64,000 nt of DNA, from positions 3,869,671-3,933,670 of the forward strand of contig CAJSYZ010000002.1 of NCBI GenBank assembly GCA_910574455.1, read 5' to 3'. Of the stretch, positions 1-12,601 are shown one piece after another. The stretch comes from Trichaptum fuscoviolaceum (taxonomy: Eukaryota > Basidiomycota > Agaricomycetes > Hymenochaetales > Trichaptaceae). Made by a program: the position numbers and the translations under genes. Within the stretch, counting starts at the first letter, position 1, and each line of letters starts with the position of its first letter. The notes beneath the pieces were generated by a model. The model had not been told where the DNA came from. It saw only the letters and a program-made list of their open reading frames with translations, and did not search any database.

Positions 1-616
1 AGCGCGCTAGGGAATCCAGGAAGGGCGGGGAGCATAGCATAGGTATTCGACCAGTGTGGACTGCAGATGGGGGAAGTTGCACGGGGGGAGGGCGTGTAGG
101 GTGAATGGCATCGAATTGCGGGGAAAGCCAAGGGGAGTGGGTGAGGATAATATCGTCCTCAAGAGCTTCTCGCAAAGCCGAGCGAGGGGTGGAAGGTGAC
201 GAGGAGGGGGTGGATGAGGGGCCAGCTATAGGCTCAGATGTCCCAGCTAGTTCTTGGACTTTGCCGAACCAGCGAAGAACAGGCAAATCAGAGGAAGGTG
301 CATTTGGCAAAGTGCGTTTGGGAGACTGGAAGCGTGGATTGTCAAGAACATTTGAAACATTGTTCAAAGCGCTGCTGCTACTCCGTTGAGCTCGAGATCG
401 CCACATTTTGATCTCCTGAGCACTTGACCGTATTTCGAGGCTTGAGCGAGGACTGTGTTCATCGCCTGTTGAGGACACTAGTGAGCTACCGCTGGCGTTT
501 CTGCTCCCTGAGCCGTCGTTGGCAAATAGTGCTTGAAGCCTGGAAGACAATGGGGTGCGGGGCCTTTCTGAGCTGTTTCTATCATTGCTCGTTGTCGTAA
601 ACGTTGGAGAGTCCAT
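1..616 (-). CDS. Hypothetical protein, N-terminal part (runs off left edge)
   Basis: I do not recognise this gene. A minus-strand frame is open from an ATG at 616 to the window edge (205 codons, no stop, no intron needed). It starts MDSPTFTTTSNDRNSSERPR and is rich in Ser, Pro, Thr and Arg, with low-complexity runs and no visible domain, signal peptide or membrane segment in this part. The composition fits a disordered N-terminus of a regulatory or cytoskeletal fungal protein, but that is a guess. It is divergent from the kelch gene, with about 1.2 kb between the two starts. The true C-terminus and any domain lie outside the window. Confidence 0.55.
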   Translation of the reverse strand, partial: MDSPTFTTTSNDRNSSERPRTPLSSRLQALFANDGSGSRNASGSSLVSSTGDEHSPRSSLEIRSSAQEIKMWRSRAQRSSSSALNNVSNVLDNPRFQSPKRTLPNAPSSDLPVLRWFGKVQELAGTSEPIAGPSSTPSSSPSTPRSALREALEDDIILTHSPWLSPQFDAIHPTRPPPVQLPPSAVHTGRIPMLCSPPFLDSLAR

Positions 617-1834
617 CGGCCACGATGAGGGCGTCGAGCACGAGCCTGTCTAGAGCAATGACGTAATCACACTGGCTAGACGGTAAGTACCTGGCACTGG
701 CAAGGCTACCTACATTTCTTGTCCTCGTACTGCATCCTTCAATATGAGTTCCCAGCCTCAACCATCCCATCCAGTACTTCCATCTGTACTTCCATCTAGC
801 CCTGCAATTCAAGATAGTATGTTTGCTTCGTTTGACTTCCTTTCACACCGAGTATCACGGAAATAATCAATGTTATCATCACCAATGTGCTACAACTGAC
901 AAGTCTCCACAACGCCCAGTCAAATAGCTTCGGGCGTCGGACGCGCAACAAATCCTACCGAGTGCGTTCTACTTGTATCTGTGCGCGCGACTTGGTCGTT
1001 GATTCTGTCGTCCATTCTCTATTTGATGATGCCCACGCGCGTTGGTGATGCTTGACAGAACACCTATTTATATATGCGCATATGCGAGTGAGTATTCGTT
1101 CTCGAGGATGCCGATGCGAAAGTTATGTCGTTCCGCATCTTCGCGTATGCATGCCAGCCTACGATCTATCATCCTCAATGCATACATCACTACAAGTCCG
1201 ATCTGACATCACTGCTTTGTGTTCAACCTATGCGCGTACTTGCTATCTATGCAGAATGCAATCGATTGTACCCCTCCCGCGAGAGGCTCATGACGCACCG
1301 CAAGAGGGATCATGACACAGAGGATACAGAATCTATCATCACATGGAACGAATAGCAATGCATCCGGTGCATCGAGGAGGGACTTTTTTGCGCGGAGAGG
1401 CTGTCAGGGGCGTCGATCCCCATATGAGACTGGTTGCCATGCAATCGGCCGCAAAAGACTTGGGACTCTGGCCTGAGCGAGGTGATATAGATGTTATCGA
1501 TAATGTAATGTCGCGTAGGTGCTATGTAGTGAAAAAATGTGGAAGGATGTATTTCAGAATAAATGTGGAAAGAAAAGAAATAGAGAGGAAGAGAGGTGGC
1601 CAAACAAAGGGCAACAGGAGAGGTGCCGTGCGAGATCATCTGTCGGTTATGGCGACGGAGTAGGTGTCGACTGTAGCTGGCTATCCTCGTCGCAATATCT
1701 TCAAGGCCTGCGTCCACCATCGCGCTCGCCTCGTGTCTGCCGCTCCCTCCCCCTCCCTCCTCATCCAACACAAAACTCCTCCAAAATATTACCCACCAGC
1801 CATATCGTTCCTTCTCGGCACCCGTGTTCGGAGA
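617..1834. other. Divergent intergenic region between hypothetical gene and kelch gene
   Basis: This 1.2-kb stretch separates two divergent starts (616 minus, 1835 plus) and presumably holds both promoters and 5' leaders. Short frames exist on both strands, but they overlap each other, lack family motifs and do not join into a spliced model. I see no tRNA, repeat or convincing small gene. The last 100 bases before 1835 are rich in C and T, as is common upstream of fungal starts. Confidence 0.5.
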
Positions 1835-4800
1835 ATGTCCTTCTTCAGGAAGCGACAGACCAACAACCATGCTCCTTCAGCATCCGCCAGCAACGTCGCC
1901 GTAGCCCAGAGCGCTAGCCAAGCTCTCGCTCAGACCAAGGATGGTATTGAAAAGCAGACTCTCGCCCAACAGCAGCAGCAGCAACAGCAACAACAGTTGG
2001 CAAGAGAGAGGGAACGAGAGCGAGAACGGGAGAGGGAACAGCGCGAGCGCGATATGAACACGCAGTCAGTACAGCATCTTCCTCTTTTTTACAACATTCC
2101 GATTCATGAATCAACACAATGTATTGTCCGTACAACTTCTGACATAAATCTTGTCGTGTTGCCTTCCCAAACAATGCAGGCAACAGCAAGTTTTGCGTGA
2201 GGGTCCTTCAGCCCCAGGTCCCACTTCCGTACCCCCGGCTCAGACGCAGCCCAGCAAACCTCCCGCCTACCCGTGGTCGACCAGACGACTACTACTCCCG
2301 CCCCCTGCTCTCCTGCCCAAACCTGGTGTGACGCCCCCGACATCCCCATCCCCATCACCTTTCCCGCGATATGGTCACTCCCTGCCGGCGGTTGCGACCG
2401 CAAACGGGGAACTCCTCCTTTTCGGCGGTCTTGTTAAAGACAGTGTTCGCAATGACCTATACAGCTTTAGCACTCGCGAGCTATCCGCGACTCTCTTACA
2501 GACGGCGGGTGAGGTGCCTTCTCCGCGAGTCGGCCATGCGAGTGCTCTTGTAAGCAGTGTGCTTATCGTGTGGGGCGGCGACACGAAATCGGACACCCGC
2601 CCTGGTCTTAGCGACACGCAAGATGATGGCCTTTACCTCCTAAACCTTGGTAAGTTACATCTCTTTGTTCATTTGGATAGGGTTTCTTGCTTTTTCTTTC
2701 ATTAAAGTTTTCAATCCAATCATGATGTTGATCCCTTGACCAACTACTAACGATGTTGTAGTCACACGCGAATGGACACGAGTTGCAATACATGGCCCCG
2801 CACCAGCCGGTCGATATGGCCATGCTGTAACCATGGTTGGCACAAAGTTCTATGTTTTCGGAGGACAAGTCGATGGCGAGTTCCTCAACGACATTTGGGC
2901 TTTTGACCTCAATACTTGTGCGTATTCAGTCTCAAATGACGGCTACATTTTTTGTTCAAGAAATCAATACAGTGAGAAATAAAGCCAGCTGGGAGTGTGT
3001 CAAGGCGAACTCCAGCGATGGCCCCGCACGGCGTACAGGTCACACTTGTGTCACCTATGGAGACCGAATCCTTGTGTACGTATGGTTTTTCGCTTTTTCT
3101 CCCTATGCATCCATTCCACTAGTTCTCCATGATATCTTGCTTCGCGCTAGATAACTTCGACTTCTTCCATTTCTGTTGCCCTTCCCCTAACAACCGGCTT
3201 AAATTGGATCGATTTACAGGTTCGGTGGTACAGATTCACAGTACCATTATAACGATACTTGGGCTTTCGACACCAATACTCGCACGTGGGCTGAGCTCAA
3301 ATGCATAGGCTTTATTCCGAGTCCGCGAGAAGGGCATGCTGCAGCCCTTGTGAACGATGTCATATACATATTTGGTGGACGAGGTGTCGATGGTAATGAC
3401 TTGGGCGACCTTGCAGCATTCAAGATCACGAGTGAGTAATTCGCTATATTACCTTTTGTTTTCCGTCCTTGCACCCGCTCTCCCAGCTATCTTTGATCCT
3501 GAGGAAGCCGCTATCCCAAATGCGGCTATTTGTTTAATCAGAAGTGATATGGACTACTGATCATCTTCGGCAAATCTTTTGTTCAGATCAACGATGGTAT
3601 ATGTTCCAAAACATGGGTCCTGCACCGACTGTGCGATCAGGCCACTCGATGGCTGCTGTCGGTACACGCGTGTTCGTCCTTGGTGGCGAGTCTTCCGCTC
3701 CGGGACAATTGGATGACCCAACGATCGTGCACGTCTTAGATACTAGTAAGCTCTCAGTCAAGCTGATAACGTTTATAATTTTTCCTGACAACTTTAATTG
3801 CGTACTAGAACACATCAAATATCCAGAACCGAGTAAGCCTCCGCCTCCTGAAGCAGCAACCACAGCGGCTGCGCGAAGGCCTTCCGCAAGTGCTGGCCAG
3901 GTATCTCCTCAACCCTCACCCCCGATACAGCAGCCACAGCAAGGGCAGCCACAACCCAATGGTGTCAGCGCGCAGCGGGCGATGTCCCCTACCGTTCGCC
4001 CTGTTCCCGATGCGGAAGAGCTACGTCGCGCGATATCGCCACCTGGCCAGCGTGGAAATGTGAAGCCAATAAACGGGATTGCTGCGAATGCGCCTTTCCC
4101 TGTCGCCGGTAACAAGGGAAAGGCTCCTTTGCGGCCACGACGTGACGGGGAAGAATTGTTCGGTGCTGAGGACGGTGCTGACAGTGGAGCGGAGGCTGCT
4201 GCAGTACGCGAACGTACGCGTTCTCCGGAACATGTCGTTCGCTCGCAGAGTCCTATTATAAGCCGACCTAGTCAAGGCCCGGAGGCCGCGCGCTCAATGT
4301 CGCCGCAAGGGGAACCATACATGAACGGTGTACCACCAGGTGCTCAGCAGCCTGCAAACATGGCGAATATTGCCTTACAACGCGCTGCACTTGCCGCGCG
4401 AAGTCCATCGCCGATTGTCGATCGATCCAAGCCACCTGTCGATGGGTTTTATTCGACCGGTCGTGCGTCGCCACTGACAAACGGCTACGGTTCTTCACAT
4501 GGAGATGGTGGTACAGGAGTCGTCCGTCCTGGTTCAACCGGTAATATTACTGCAGATTTGATTCGCGATCTGAAGTTGAAGGAGGCAGAAATGGAGGTGA
4601 TGAAGAAGAGGGAGAAATGGATGCGCGAGGCTCTGAAAAGTGCTACTCACGCTGGATTTACGCTCGTTGATTCCGAAGTTGATCTCACCGACCTGGGAAG
4701 AGGTACTCCTGCGAGTGGAGATGAGCAGACTGACATGAAGAGTCTTGTGAATATCATATTGCGCGTGAAGCAGGACCATGCTCGTATCCAGGTACGAAAT

Positions 4801-7104
4801 GTTATATTTGCCTCATCTATGCAAGGTCTAATAGCAAAAATATAGAATGACTTTGCCTTACAGATCCACAACGCTTCAGATCAATGCAATGATTTAGAGC
4901 TCAAGAAGAATGCCGCAGTCCAAGAGGCTGCATATTGTCGTGCGAAGCTCTCTGCACTCGAGCATAACTCTATGGACGAAGCGACAAGAATTGATCGACA
5001 TCGTATTACAGAGTTAGAGCGGCAAGTAGCCTCACTGGCAAAGGAGCGTTCGGAACAGGATAAGCAGATTGCAGACTTGAGTAGCATGCTTGCGATTAAG
5101 ACGCAGGTCGCCGAACATGCCGAAGCGCGGGCCGCTGAGGCATCGAAACGTTCGGATGCGTTGCATGCTGCCCATGAACGTACAATGCGTGAACATGCAG
5201 ACCTACAGGACCGTCATGACCAGCTTGAGGCTACATTGCATGAACACGAAGAACGATCCATCACACATACATCGAAGGCGAACCTATTGGAGGCTGAGCG
5301 CCGGGCGTTAGACGCTAAACTAGAGGAGCTGACGGCTTTGAAGGATCAACACATTCGAGTCTTAGAGCAGACTCGAAGTTCAATGACGGCAACTGCGGCG
5401 AGGGCAGAGGAGATGGAATTACAGTGGAGGCAAGCTCGCGACCGCATAGTGGATCTCGAGGCAGACTTAACCGAGGCGAAGATCGAGCTAGAGTCTCGTA
5501 CTGCAGAGGTTGAATCGGTCAGACAAAGGCTTGCTGATACCGAAAACTCCTGGGCGCGGTCACGTGAGGAAGCAGATGCTCTTCGCGCTCTGACTACCGG
5601 AAATCTTGGTGAAATGCTCGATATTCACAAGGAGATCATGGCAGATGATGATCGCGCGATGAGGGTTCATGAGGAGAAGATCCAGGCGATGGAAGATCAG
5701 ACTGCATCTCTCCAAAAGTTACTGAAGGAAGAAGGTCAGCGTTTGGAGGAGGCTCAGCACGAACTCATATCCGCCAGGAAGCGTATCCGTGTTCTCGAAG
5801 GAGAACAATTGACTATGATGGCCCAAACATCTGGAATCCGGAGTCAACTACAGGATCTTGTGTCTGAAACAGGCAATCTTCGCAAGGAGTTAGCTGTCAA
5901 AGAATCGCAACTTCGTGAATATAGACAGCGAACTTCGGATGCAGAAGTTCGCTTAGGCATGTTCCGCAATTACTTCGCAGATCGCGGCGAGGTCGTGGAC
6001 GAAGACGACCTCAAAACCAAGATCGGAGAGGCCCCTGCGAGAGTCTTGGAACTTGAAAACAAGCTTGCAGCTCGTGCTCGTCTTCAAGATGAGATGGAAA
6101 AGGAACTCGAGCAAGCGATCAGGCGGCGCGATGAACTAGAAGCTCAAACGAAGGTTATGGGTAATCAGCTTGAGCGATTACGTTCCAGCCACAGTCCATC
6201 CTCGAATCAGAGCGATGAAGGCGAATGGCAAGCGCGCGCCGCCGAAGCTGAGCAGAAGCTCGTGGAGACAGAACAGTCGTACAAGGCGAAGCTACAACAA
6301 ATGGAGGACGACTATCAGTTAGCCGTTAAGTATGTCAAGTAAGGATTTACTGATCAGTTGCTGAATCTTCCAATGATGCTAATTACACACTCTTTTTGCA
6401 GGGGCACAGAAAAGATGATGCGTCGGATGAAGGAGGAGCTCAGCAGACAAAAGGCTCTTAATCTGACCCTTCAGTCTGACTCAGAATCCAAGGGCGGGTC
6501 AGGTAATGAGAGTGGTTCCCGAATTCGGGCAGTGAATGGACGGAATACGCCACAGTCGGACGATGGCCACGACAATGTCCGAATTCAACTTGCTGATGCC
6601 CAGCGCCAAAACCAACGTCTCGCATCAGAAAACCGAGACCTGCGGAGGCGTGTTGACTCCATGGAACACGATCTCGAAAATCTGCGCAGCAATCTCGTTG
6701 CCTCCCAACGAGAGGCCGATGAACGGTTGAGTCAGATCGAAGAGCTTGAGCAAGATATTCAAAAACTAGAGTCTTCCCTATCGGCTGTGCGATCTGGCCA
6801 GAACGAGTCCACGTTGGAACGTCTTGCAGCCGAAAACACACATTTAAAAATGGAAAACGAGCAGCTTTCTCAAAAAATCGACTTGCTCCTGGAAGACGAT
6901 CAGTCTGCCTTCGGTCGGGATAGGCCGTTGTCGGATGTGTTGGATCGAAGAGCGAGTAGCTCAAGTCTTGAAAACGACATCGCTTTCGAACATCTGTCAA
7001 ATGAGTTGGACGATTGGCAGAGGCAACTACAAAGCGGTGGTCGACGCCCACTAAGTGAAGATCGCTCAATACCTGGACATCAACGGACAAGGTCACGATC
7101 ATGA
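1835..7104 (+). CDS. Tea1-like kelch-repeat and coiled-coil cell-polarity protein
   Basis: Likely a cell-end marker of the Tea1/Kel1 family, which ride microtubule tips to cell poles and recruit polarity factors. Nine exons: 1835-2064, 2180-2649, 2762-2917, 2985-3075, 3220-3431, 3587-3745, 3809-4791, 4846-6338, 6402-7104; the product is about 1498 aa. The N-terminus MSFFRKR is followed by a poly-Gln and Arg-Glu repeat tract (about 40-76). Kelch repeats span about 130-440, with recurring RxGH and FGG motifs (RYGHS, LFGG, YVFGG, FVLGG). A Ser/Pro-rich stretch follows (about 445-690), then long coiled coils to about 1440. A second acceptor at 4863 would shorten exon 8 by 18 nt in frame. The order kelch, linker, coiled coil matches Tea1. 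The start is the first in-frame Met that gives a clean N-terminus; a Met at 1664 is less likely. Confidence 0.88.
1969..2050 (+). repeat. CAG/CAA tract followed by Arg-Glu coding repeats
   Basis: A CAG/CAA run codes for about eleven glutamines and is followed by repeated AGA/GAG/CGA codons for alternating Arg and Glu. The tract lies at the end of kelch exon 1, and a few Gln codons continue after the intron. Length variation between strains is expected. Confidence 0.8.
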
Positions 7105-7467
7105 GTGACTTGTTTCTTGTTCGTCTTGTATATATACTCATTTCCTCCTCTTTCAACATACCGCATCCACTCATTTGTGTTTCCCGTCTGCATCACTTTA
7201 CGGTACCAGTCATCTTCCTGTTCTTCGATATTACTAAGTATAATTATTTGCTTTGGCGTCCCTCCTTATGAAGGCTTGTTTTCTTCTAAATATACTTAAC
7301 TTTTCCGGATTCAGTATCGCACATTACGCTGCGTTCCTTCCGATCCCTTACGAGATAGTGTATGATTATGATTACTGGAAAACCCAACTATACAGACTGA
7401 TTACAGAAAGCAATGATGATGGTGAGATAGAGGGAGCAGAGAGTGCAAGATAATTCGCCGGAAAACA
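7105..7467. other. Convergent 3' intergenic region (kelch gene and RRP5)
   Basis: The kelch stop (7104) and the RRP5 stop (7468) face each other across 363 bases. The stretch is T-rich and should hold both 3' untranslated regions and polyadenylation sites. No further coding frame is supported. Confidence 0.6.
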
Positions 7468-10400
7468 TTATGAGGCTGACGTAGCTGCTGTCCGTTGCGT
7501 CCATTCAATAGCTTTTTCTTTCACGACCCGTTGGCCATCATCGTCGCCAATGCGACGTTCTAGTTCTAGCCATTTCTTGAAGAACGATCTGCCCATGCAA
7601 ATGGGTTAGATCGACAGAAGAAATGAATACAGATGGAAGAACGTACTTCGCTTTGTGGCTCGTCATCTTGTTCGCCAGCACGCGCTCGAACAGGTTTCTG
7701 TTCGATGATTAGTTGCTATGACTATTTCTTACTTAGAAGGATAGACTTGCCTAACGCTAGAAATGTCTTTTTCACCAGCTTCCATATCGATATATATTGA
7801 CCACAAGTCCCATCGTTTCGGGTGCGAATCGACAATCCCTTCAAAAATTGTCTTGCCCCGTTCATGGTCCCCAAGTTTATATTCTAACTGAGCGAACTTA
7901 GAGATCGTCTTCAAATCTAGACCATATAATAACACAATTGTCAACTTCTCGTCTACTTACAAAAATGGAAGCTCACGTTTTCTCTTCTCTAGGCTCTGCA
8001 GACTTCTTTGGAGAAGTTTGCGAGCTTCTTCGAGCAAACCTCTTCGAAGGTAATGCTCACCGAACAAAGTCCACACCTTCGAGCTGTATCCAAATTTTTT
8101 GCACGTACGTTTGTACAGCTCCTCGGCTTTCTATGAGGAAAATATATAAGCCGTGACTTGAGATTAATGAGAAATAAATACCTCAGATTTGCCGGATTGA
8201 TCTAAAATGGCCGCAAGTCGCAGATGGACAGTCTTAGAGTCATTGTACCGCGTAGCATCTTTGAACGTCTGATCCAGACTGTCTTCCGTCCCATACGTAT
8301 TTTCCAGGTTGAGTAGAGCGATCCATACATTCAGCTTCTCTTGCTCTTCTCTAATATTGATAGCATTCAATGCGCGCTTTGCAATTTCTCGCGCCTTGTC
8401 AATCTCAGCGAGTTGGAGTTGGAAGGCCATATATTGGATCCACATGTAGGAAGAATTCGGTGACGCAAGAAGAAGACGCTCGAAGTCGGTGATGGATTCC
8501 GGAAGTTTTGTATGCATGTCTGCTGTAAGGTCCTTCTCGATAACCTTCTTCTTACTACGCTTGCTGCTCTGTTCATTATCAATACCCTCGTCTGAAGACG
8601 ATCCTGGTTCGTCGTCTTCAGGTATGGAATCGTTAGTCCATCGGAACCCTTGTAGCGAGAGTACTGGCGCTAGCGTCTCAGACTTTGCCTGCTCTGGCGC
8701 TGAGTCTGCCACAGCGGGATGAAAACGGGTGGATGAAGACTCGATGACGATAGCGTTCTCGTCATCGCTATCCTCATTGATATCCAATTCGGTTTCTTCA
8801 GCTTGACCGATAGCGTTTATGACACTGTCGATCTGTCCATTGTATTCTGCAGAATCCATATCCACGTCTTCGTTTTCACTCGTCGCGTCGATGTCATCTT
8901 CGGCAAAGTAAGAGGGTTTTAGGCCAAGTGAAACACGGCGTTTCTCTGTGTCAATTGAAAGGATCACAGCTTTCACCTTATCACCTTCTCTGAAGTTCCT
9001 TAAAGCCATGCTGACATCAGCGTCCTTGCTGTCAGCAACCTGAAATGGAAATGCTCTGAGCAAGTTGAAGGCAAAAAGACTGAGCATCCGCACCTCCGAC
9101 TTGTGACACAATCCTGATAGTTTCGTGCCCGCGATAGTGATGAAGATCCCATAGTCTTCCACTTTCTTGACGATACCATCAACCTTCTGACCTTCAACAA
9201 GGTCACCCAATGAAGCTCCAGGTTTAGGAGATGTTGTTCCGGGGCTTGATCGGAATGACATCTCAACTTTTTTGCTTTCCACGTCGATACTTTCAAAGAA
9301 TAAGATGAAGATTGCGTCTCACTTCCTCGAAGAGCTTACCTTAGAACCAGTCCTTTGACAAGTTGATTGGCTTCAAATCCCTTCTTCCAGTCTTTTACAT
9401 ACTACAAATTGGTTAACATCTTAAGTAAACTGAAGAAAAGAAACACACCTCGTCATACATCTCCTTTATTTGCACCCGAGCATCGATATCTCTTCCAACA
9501 CTAACAAATAGGCCATGGTCCGTGACGCTTTTAATGAAGCCTCTTACTTGGTCGCCAACTTTCAAGTCTTTTAAGCTGTCAATTTCTCGGTCGACAACTT
9601 TCGCCTCTGAATCTGGGTCAACCCGCGATTGTCTTGTGGAAAGGGTGAGTAATTTCTTCGTCCTGTCAATCCCAACAACGACCGCTTCCAAGTCTGTACC
9701 AACTGCAGGGAATGGAACACCTTTTTGGTAGTCATCCGTAGCATCAGTGGGGTGCAACGAAGCCGTGACCCATCCGGGAAATTTCAGCATGGCGCCATGC
9801 CTTCCATACTTTAGGATCTTCCCATTGACTTTCGAACCAACGGAGATATCATTCAGATTGAAAGCATTCCTCTTCGATGAATGTGAATTCTGAGCCGGTT
9901 TGTTTGCCACTATGACGAAGCCTTTATCGAGGTTCCTAGACACGACCACAAGATTCTCCAGTTTATCTCCAGCTTTTAAGGCCGTTCGCAACTGGGCGAC
10001 GGTGATCCCCCGGTGGTTTGCAACGTTATTGAGAGAAATGAGAGCTCTGGCTTTCGAAGGCTCGATGGTAAGCCAAGCGTTTTCACGGTGGAGCTCGGAA
10101 ACAATTCCCTCGACATTCTGGCCGATTTCAACAGACTTAATGTCACCAATAGAAGCTGCAAAATCGCCCGAAGCTTGACGAATACTCCCTACTATGCGCT
10201 CGGCTTCGCGATCGATTGAAAGAATGCGGATTTTCACCGGTTTCCCAATAGGAAATGATTCCGCTAGGTCCGTTGAAGCGGATTCACTGGTAATAGATGT
10301 CAATAACAACGGCTTGTCGGTATTTAGTATTTACCTTGCTTCGTTCCCGGGCACTATAGCGCGTATGTTGTTGTAAAGTTCAACGAGCACGCTTTTGGGC

Positions 10401-12601
10401 AGGACTTTGCATACTACACCATGTGTCAGCATGCCAGCTTCAGCATCATCGAAACTTGTCACGATTGGCAATTCGGACTCCACAAGAGTTTTCTTGGCTG
10501 TCAACAGAATTCGTTTTCTATTGGGATCGACGGAAAGAACCTACGTCGTTGGACGCGTTAGCTTTAAAGTATAAATGACAATGACGATTCGGATAAAGAC
10601 ATACCCTGCATTTAACTGTTGATCCAATCTTGAAGCGTTTCTCTGGTCGTTTCAGTAGGATATCTGCAAAATGGTTTGGCCAAACCATCGCATCCACAGC
10701 TCCGTTTATAGAAAGAAATAGGGATGTCGGAAGCACCTTCTTTACGGTCCCCTTGACTAATTCCCCTACTTCAACGTCATCGACCCGTAAGAACTTCTGC
10801 GACAGAACCGACGGTCTTAAGGATAGCTGTAGAATTCCGTCAAGAGGGTGAAATCCTATCACACGGGCGCGATGAACTGTATCCACTTTCCATAGTCCCG
10901 AGTTGGACGACAGCGAAGGAACATGATCATCTGAAACATGTGAAATCTAATAACAATCAGTATTTTGAGACAAGTGGTAGTGGCCTGACGTACATGCACA
11001 AACCCTTCCACACTGTCATCTACCGATACAACTAAACCACGTTCTTGCTCTACACGCTTCACTTTGACAGACTCCAATATCGTCCCTATGGGGAACGCGT
11101 CCTGAATGAGTTGATTATCTTCTGAGCTCCGTCGTTTCGGCTGTAACGCGATAACGTGTGGGTTCAAGCTCAACGCGAACTGAGGTGGACTAGATCCAAC
11201 TACATCGTAGAGGACACGAGCCTTCAGTTTTTGACCAACTTTGTATTTAGACGAAAGGGATGGTAAGTGATATTGGTCGACAGTACCGTCGAATGAGCCT
11301 AGTATTTGCAATACCAATCCCGTAGAGACCGAAGTGACAACGAGGCCTTGTACTAACGTTCCCGGAGGAAGGGAAGAGATATTTGATATCTCCGTCAGCT
11401 GTTTTATTAAGAGCATTTAGTAGGCATAGGTAATGAAGTCAAGGTATACACACCAGAGATTTTTTATGTGTATCCTTATCTGCGGTGAAGATGCAAGTGC
11501 GACCGTCTTCAGCAAGCTTTTCGACAACCACATCTACAAGGCTTCCCACACGTCTCCGAGATTCATTCTCAGATTTACTTTTATAATGCAAGAAACCCGC
11601 AACGTCGGCGAGGCCCAAGTCAAGGATGTATCCATGATCTTCAACGCTTTTTACGGCTGCTGATAATGCCTGAACCCACTCTGTCAACTTCATGGACATG
11701 TAGTAATTAAAACTTTCATGACTCACCAAGCCTTTTCTCAAATCCGCCTTCACCAAGCCAACGTTAACCTGTTCCGGTATGAGGCTTAGCTCAATTCTCC
11801 TACTGGCCTTCTCCGCCTCGTCCCTGGAGTATCGGAGAGCTCTTCCTTCTGTCGTTCCCGTAGGTTTCACGGCTGAAACTACCGCTCGGACGTACTGGCC
11901 AGGCCGAAAAAGCTCTGCTAGATCTGGAGGTGCTCCCTCTTTTGCTTCTCCATCTTCAGAATCTTCTTGGTCAGAGGTAACACCCTCTTCAGCTGCCTCA
12001 AGTAGCGAAGTGAGTTGGGATGAAACGTGTGTTATTGGAATGTGGCCCAGAAGTTGGTTTGGCAGAGATACGATGAGAGTAAACGGGTAAACAACTATAA
12101 TTTGGCATAGTACTTTCATTCCGACAGCAACACGCTAGTCAAACTTTCAGTGAGAAAGGCTTGCAGCAATATCCAAAGACGCACTTTATAGTTAAGATGT
12201 TCGATACGGATAGTGGTTTTTGAAGGGGCATCAGATTTTCCATCTTTATTTGCTTTCGAAGAAGCAGTCCTGTCCCTTTTGCGTTTCTTCGAGGATTTGT
12301 TTTGTGCATCGGAGTCCTTGTAGAGTTATCAGGACTTCCTTCGTTTTACATATGCATGTCGTATAACACTCACCTTGAAAACAACCTCATCATTTAGTTC
12401 TTTGAGGGCCTCAGACCTGATGGCCTTGTATTCGACTGGTGTAAACGATGTTCCTCCACCTCGAGGAAAATCGACTTCCTCTGGCCGTAGGACCGACACA
12501 TGTGCCTTATTCTGTTCGACTGAATTTTCTGAAACCTTAACACGTTTGCGCTGTGAGCTATGAGCTAACGCAGAGTCGGCACTCCTTTTGCTTCCGGCCA
12601 T
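7468..12601 (-). CDS. RRP5: rRNA biogenesis protein RRP5 (S1 repeats plus HAT repeats)
   Basis: RRP5 binds pre-rRNA in the nucleolus and is needed for both 18S and 5.8S/25S processing; human PDCD11 is the homolog. Fifteen exons, 5' to 3': 12374-12601, 12185-12316, 11727-12134, 11454-11669, 10994-11398, 10605-10946, 10335-10540, 9449-10286, 9340-9401, 9094-9289, 8182-9039, 7977-8130, 7751-7916, 7647-7697, 7468-7588; 1460 aa. The N-terminus is basic (KRKRVKV), followed by FPRGGG and GTSFTP. Many S1-type RNA-binding folds follow (e.g. [26 protein letters not shown]). The last about 270 residues are HAT repeats with the diagnostic [15 protein letters not shown]. The exon 13 donor is GC (AG|GCAAGT). 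The exon 4 acceptor is ambiguous by 9 nt. The start MAGSK is preferred over an upstream Met at 12619. Confidence 0.93.

Noticed and set aside
105..389. Plus-strand frame of 94 codons
   Set aside because: Antisense to the open minus-strand gene at 1-616, whose Ser/Pro-rich frame is longer and has a clean start.
1310..1870. 186-codon minus-strand frame upstream of and overlapping the kelch start
   Set aside because: Composition is atypical, it overlaps the start of the well-supported kelch exon 1 on the opposite strand, and no family motif is visible.
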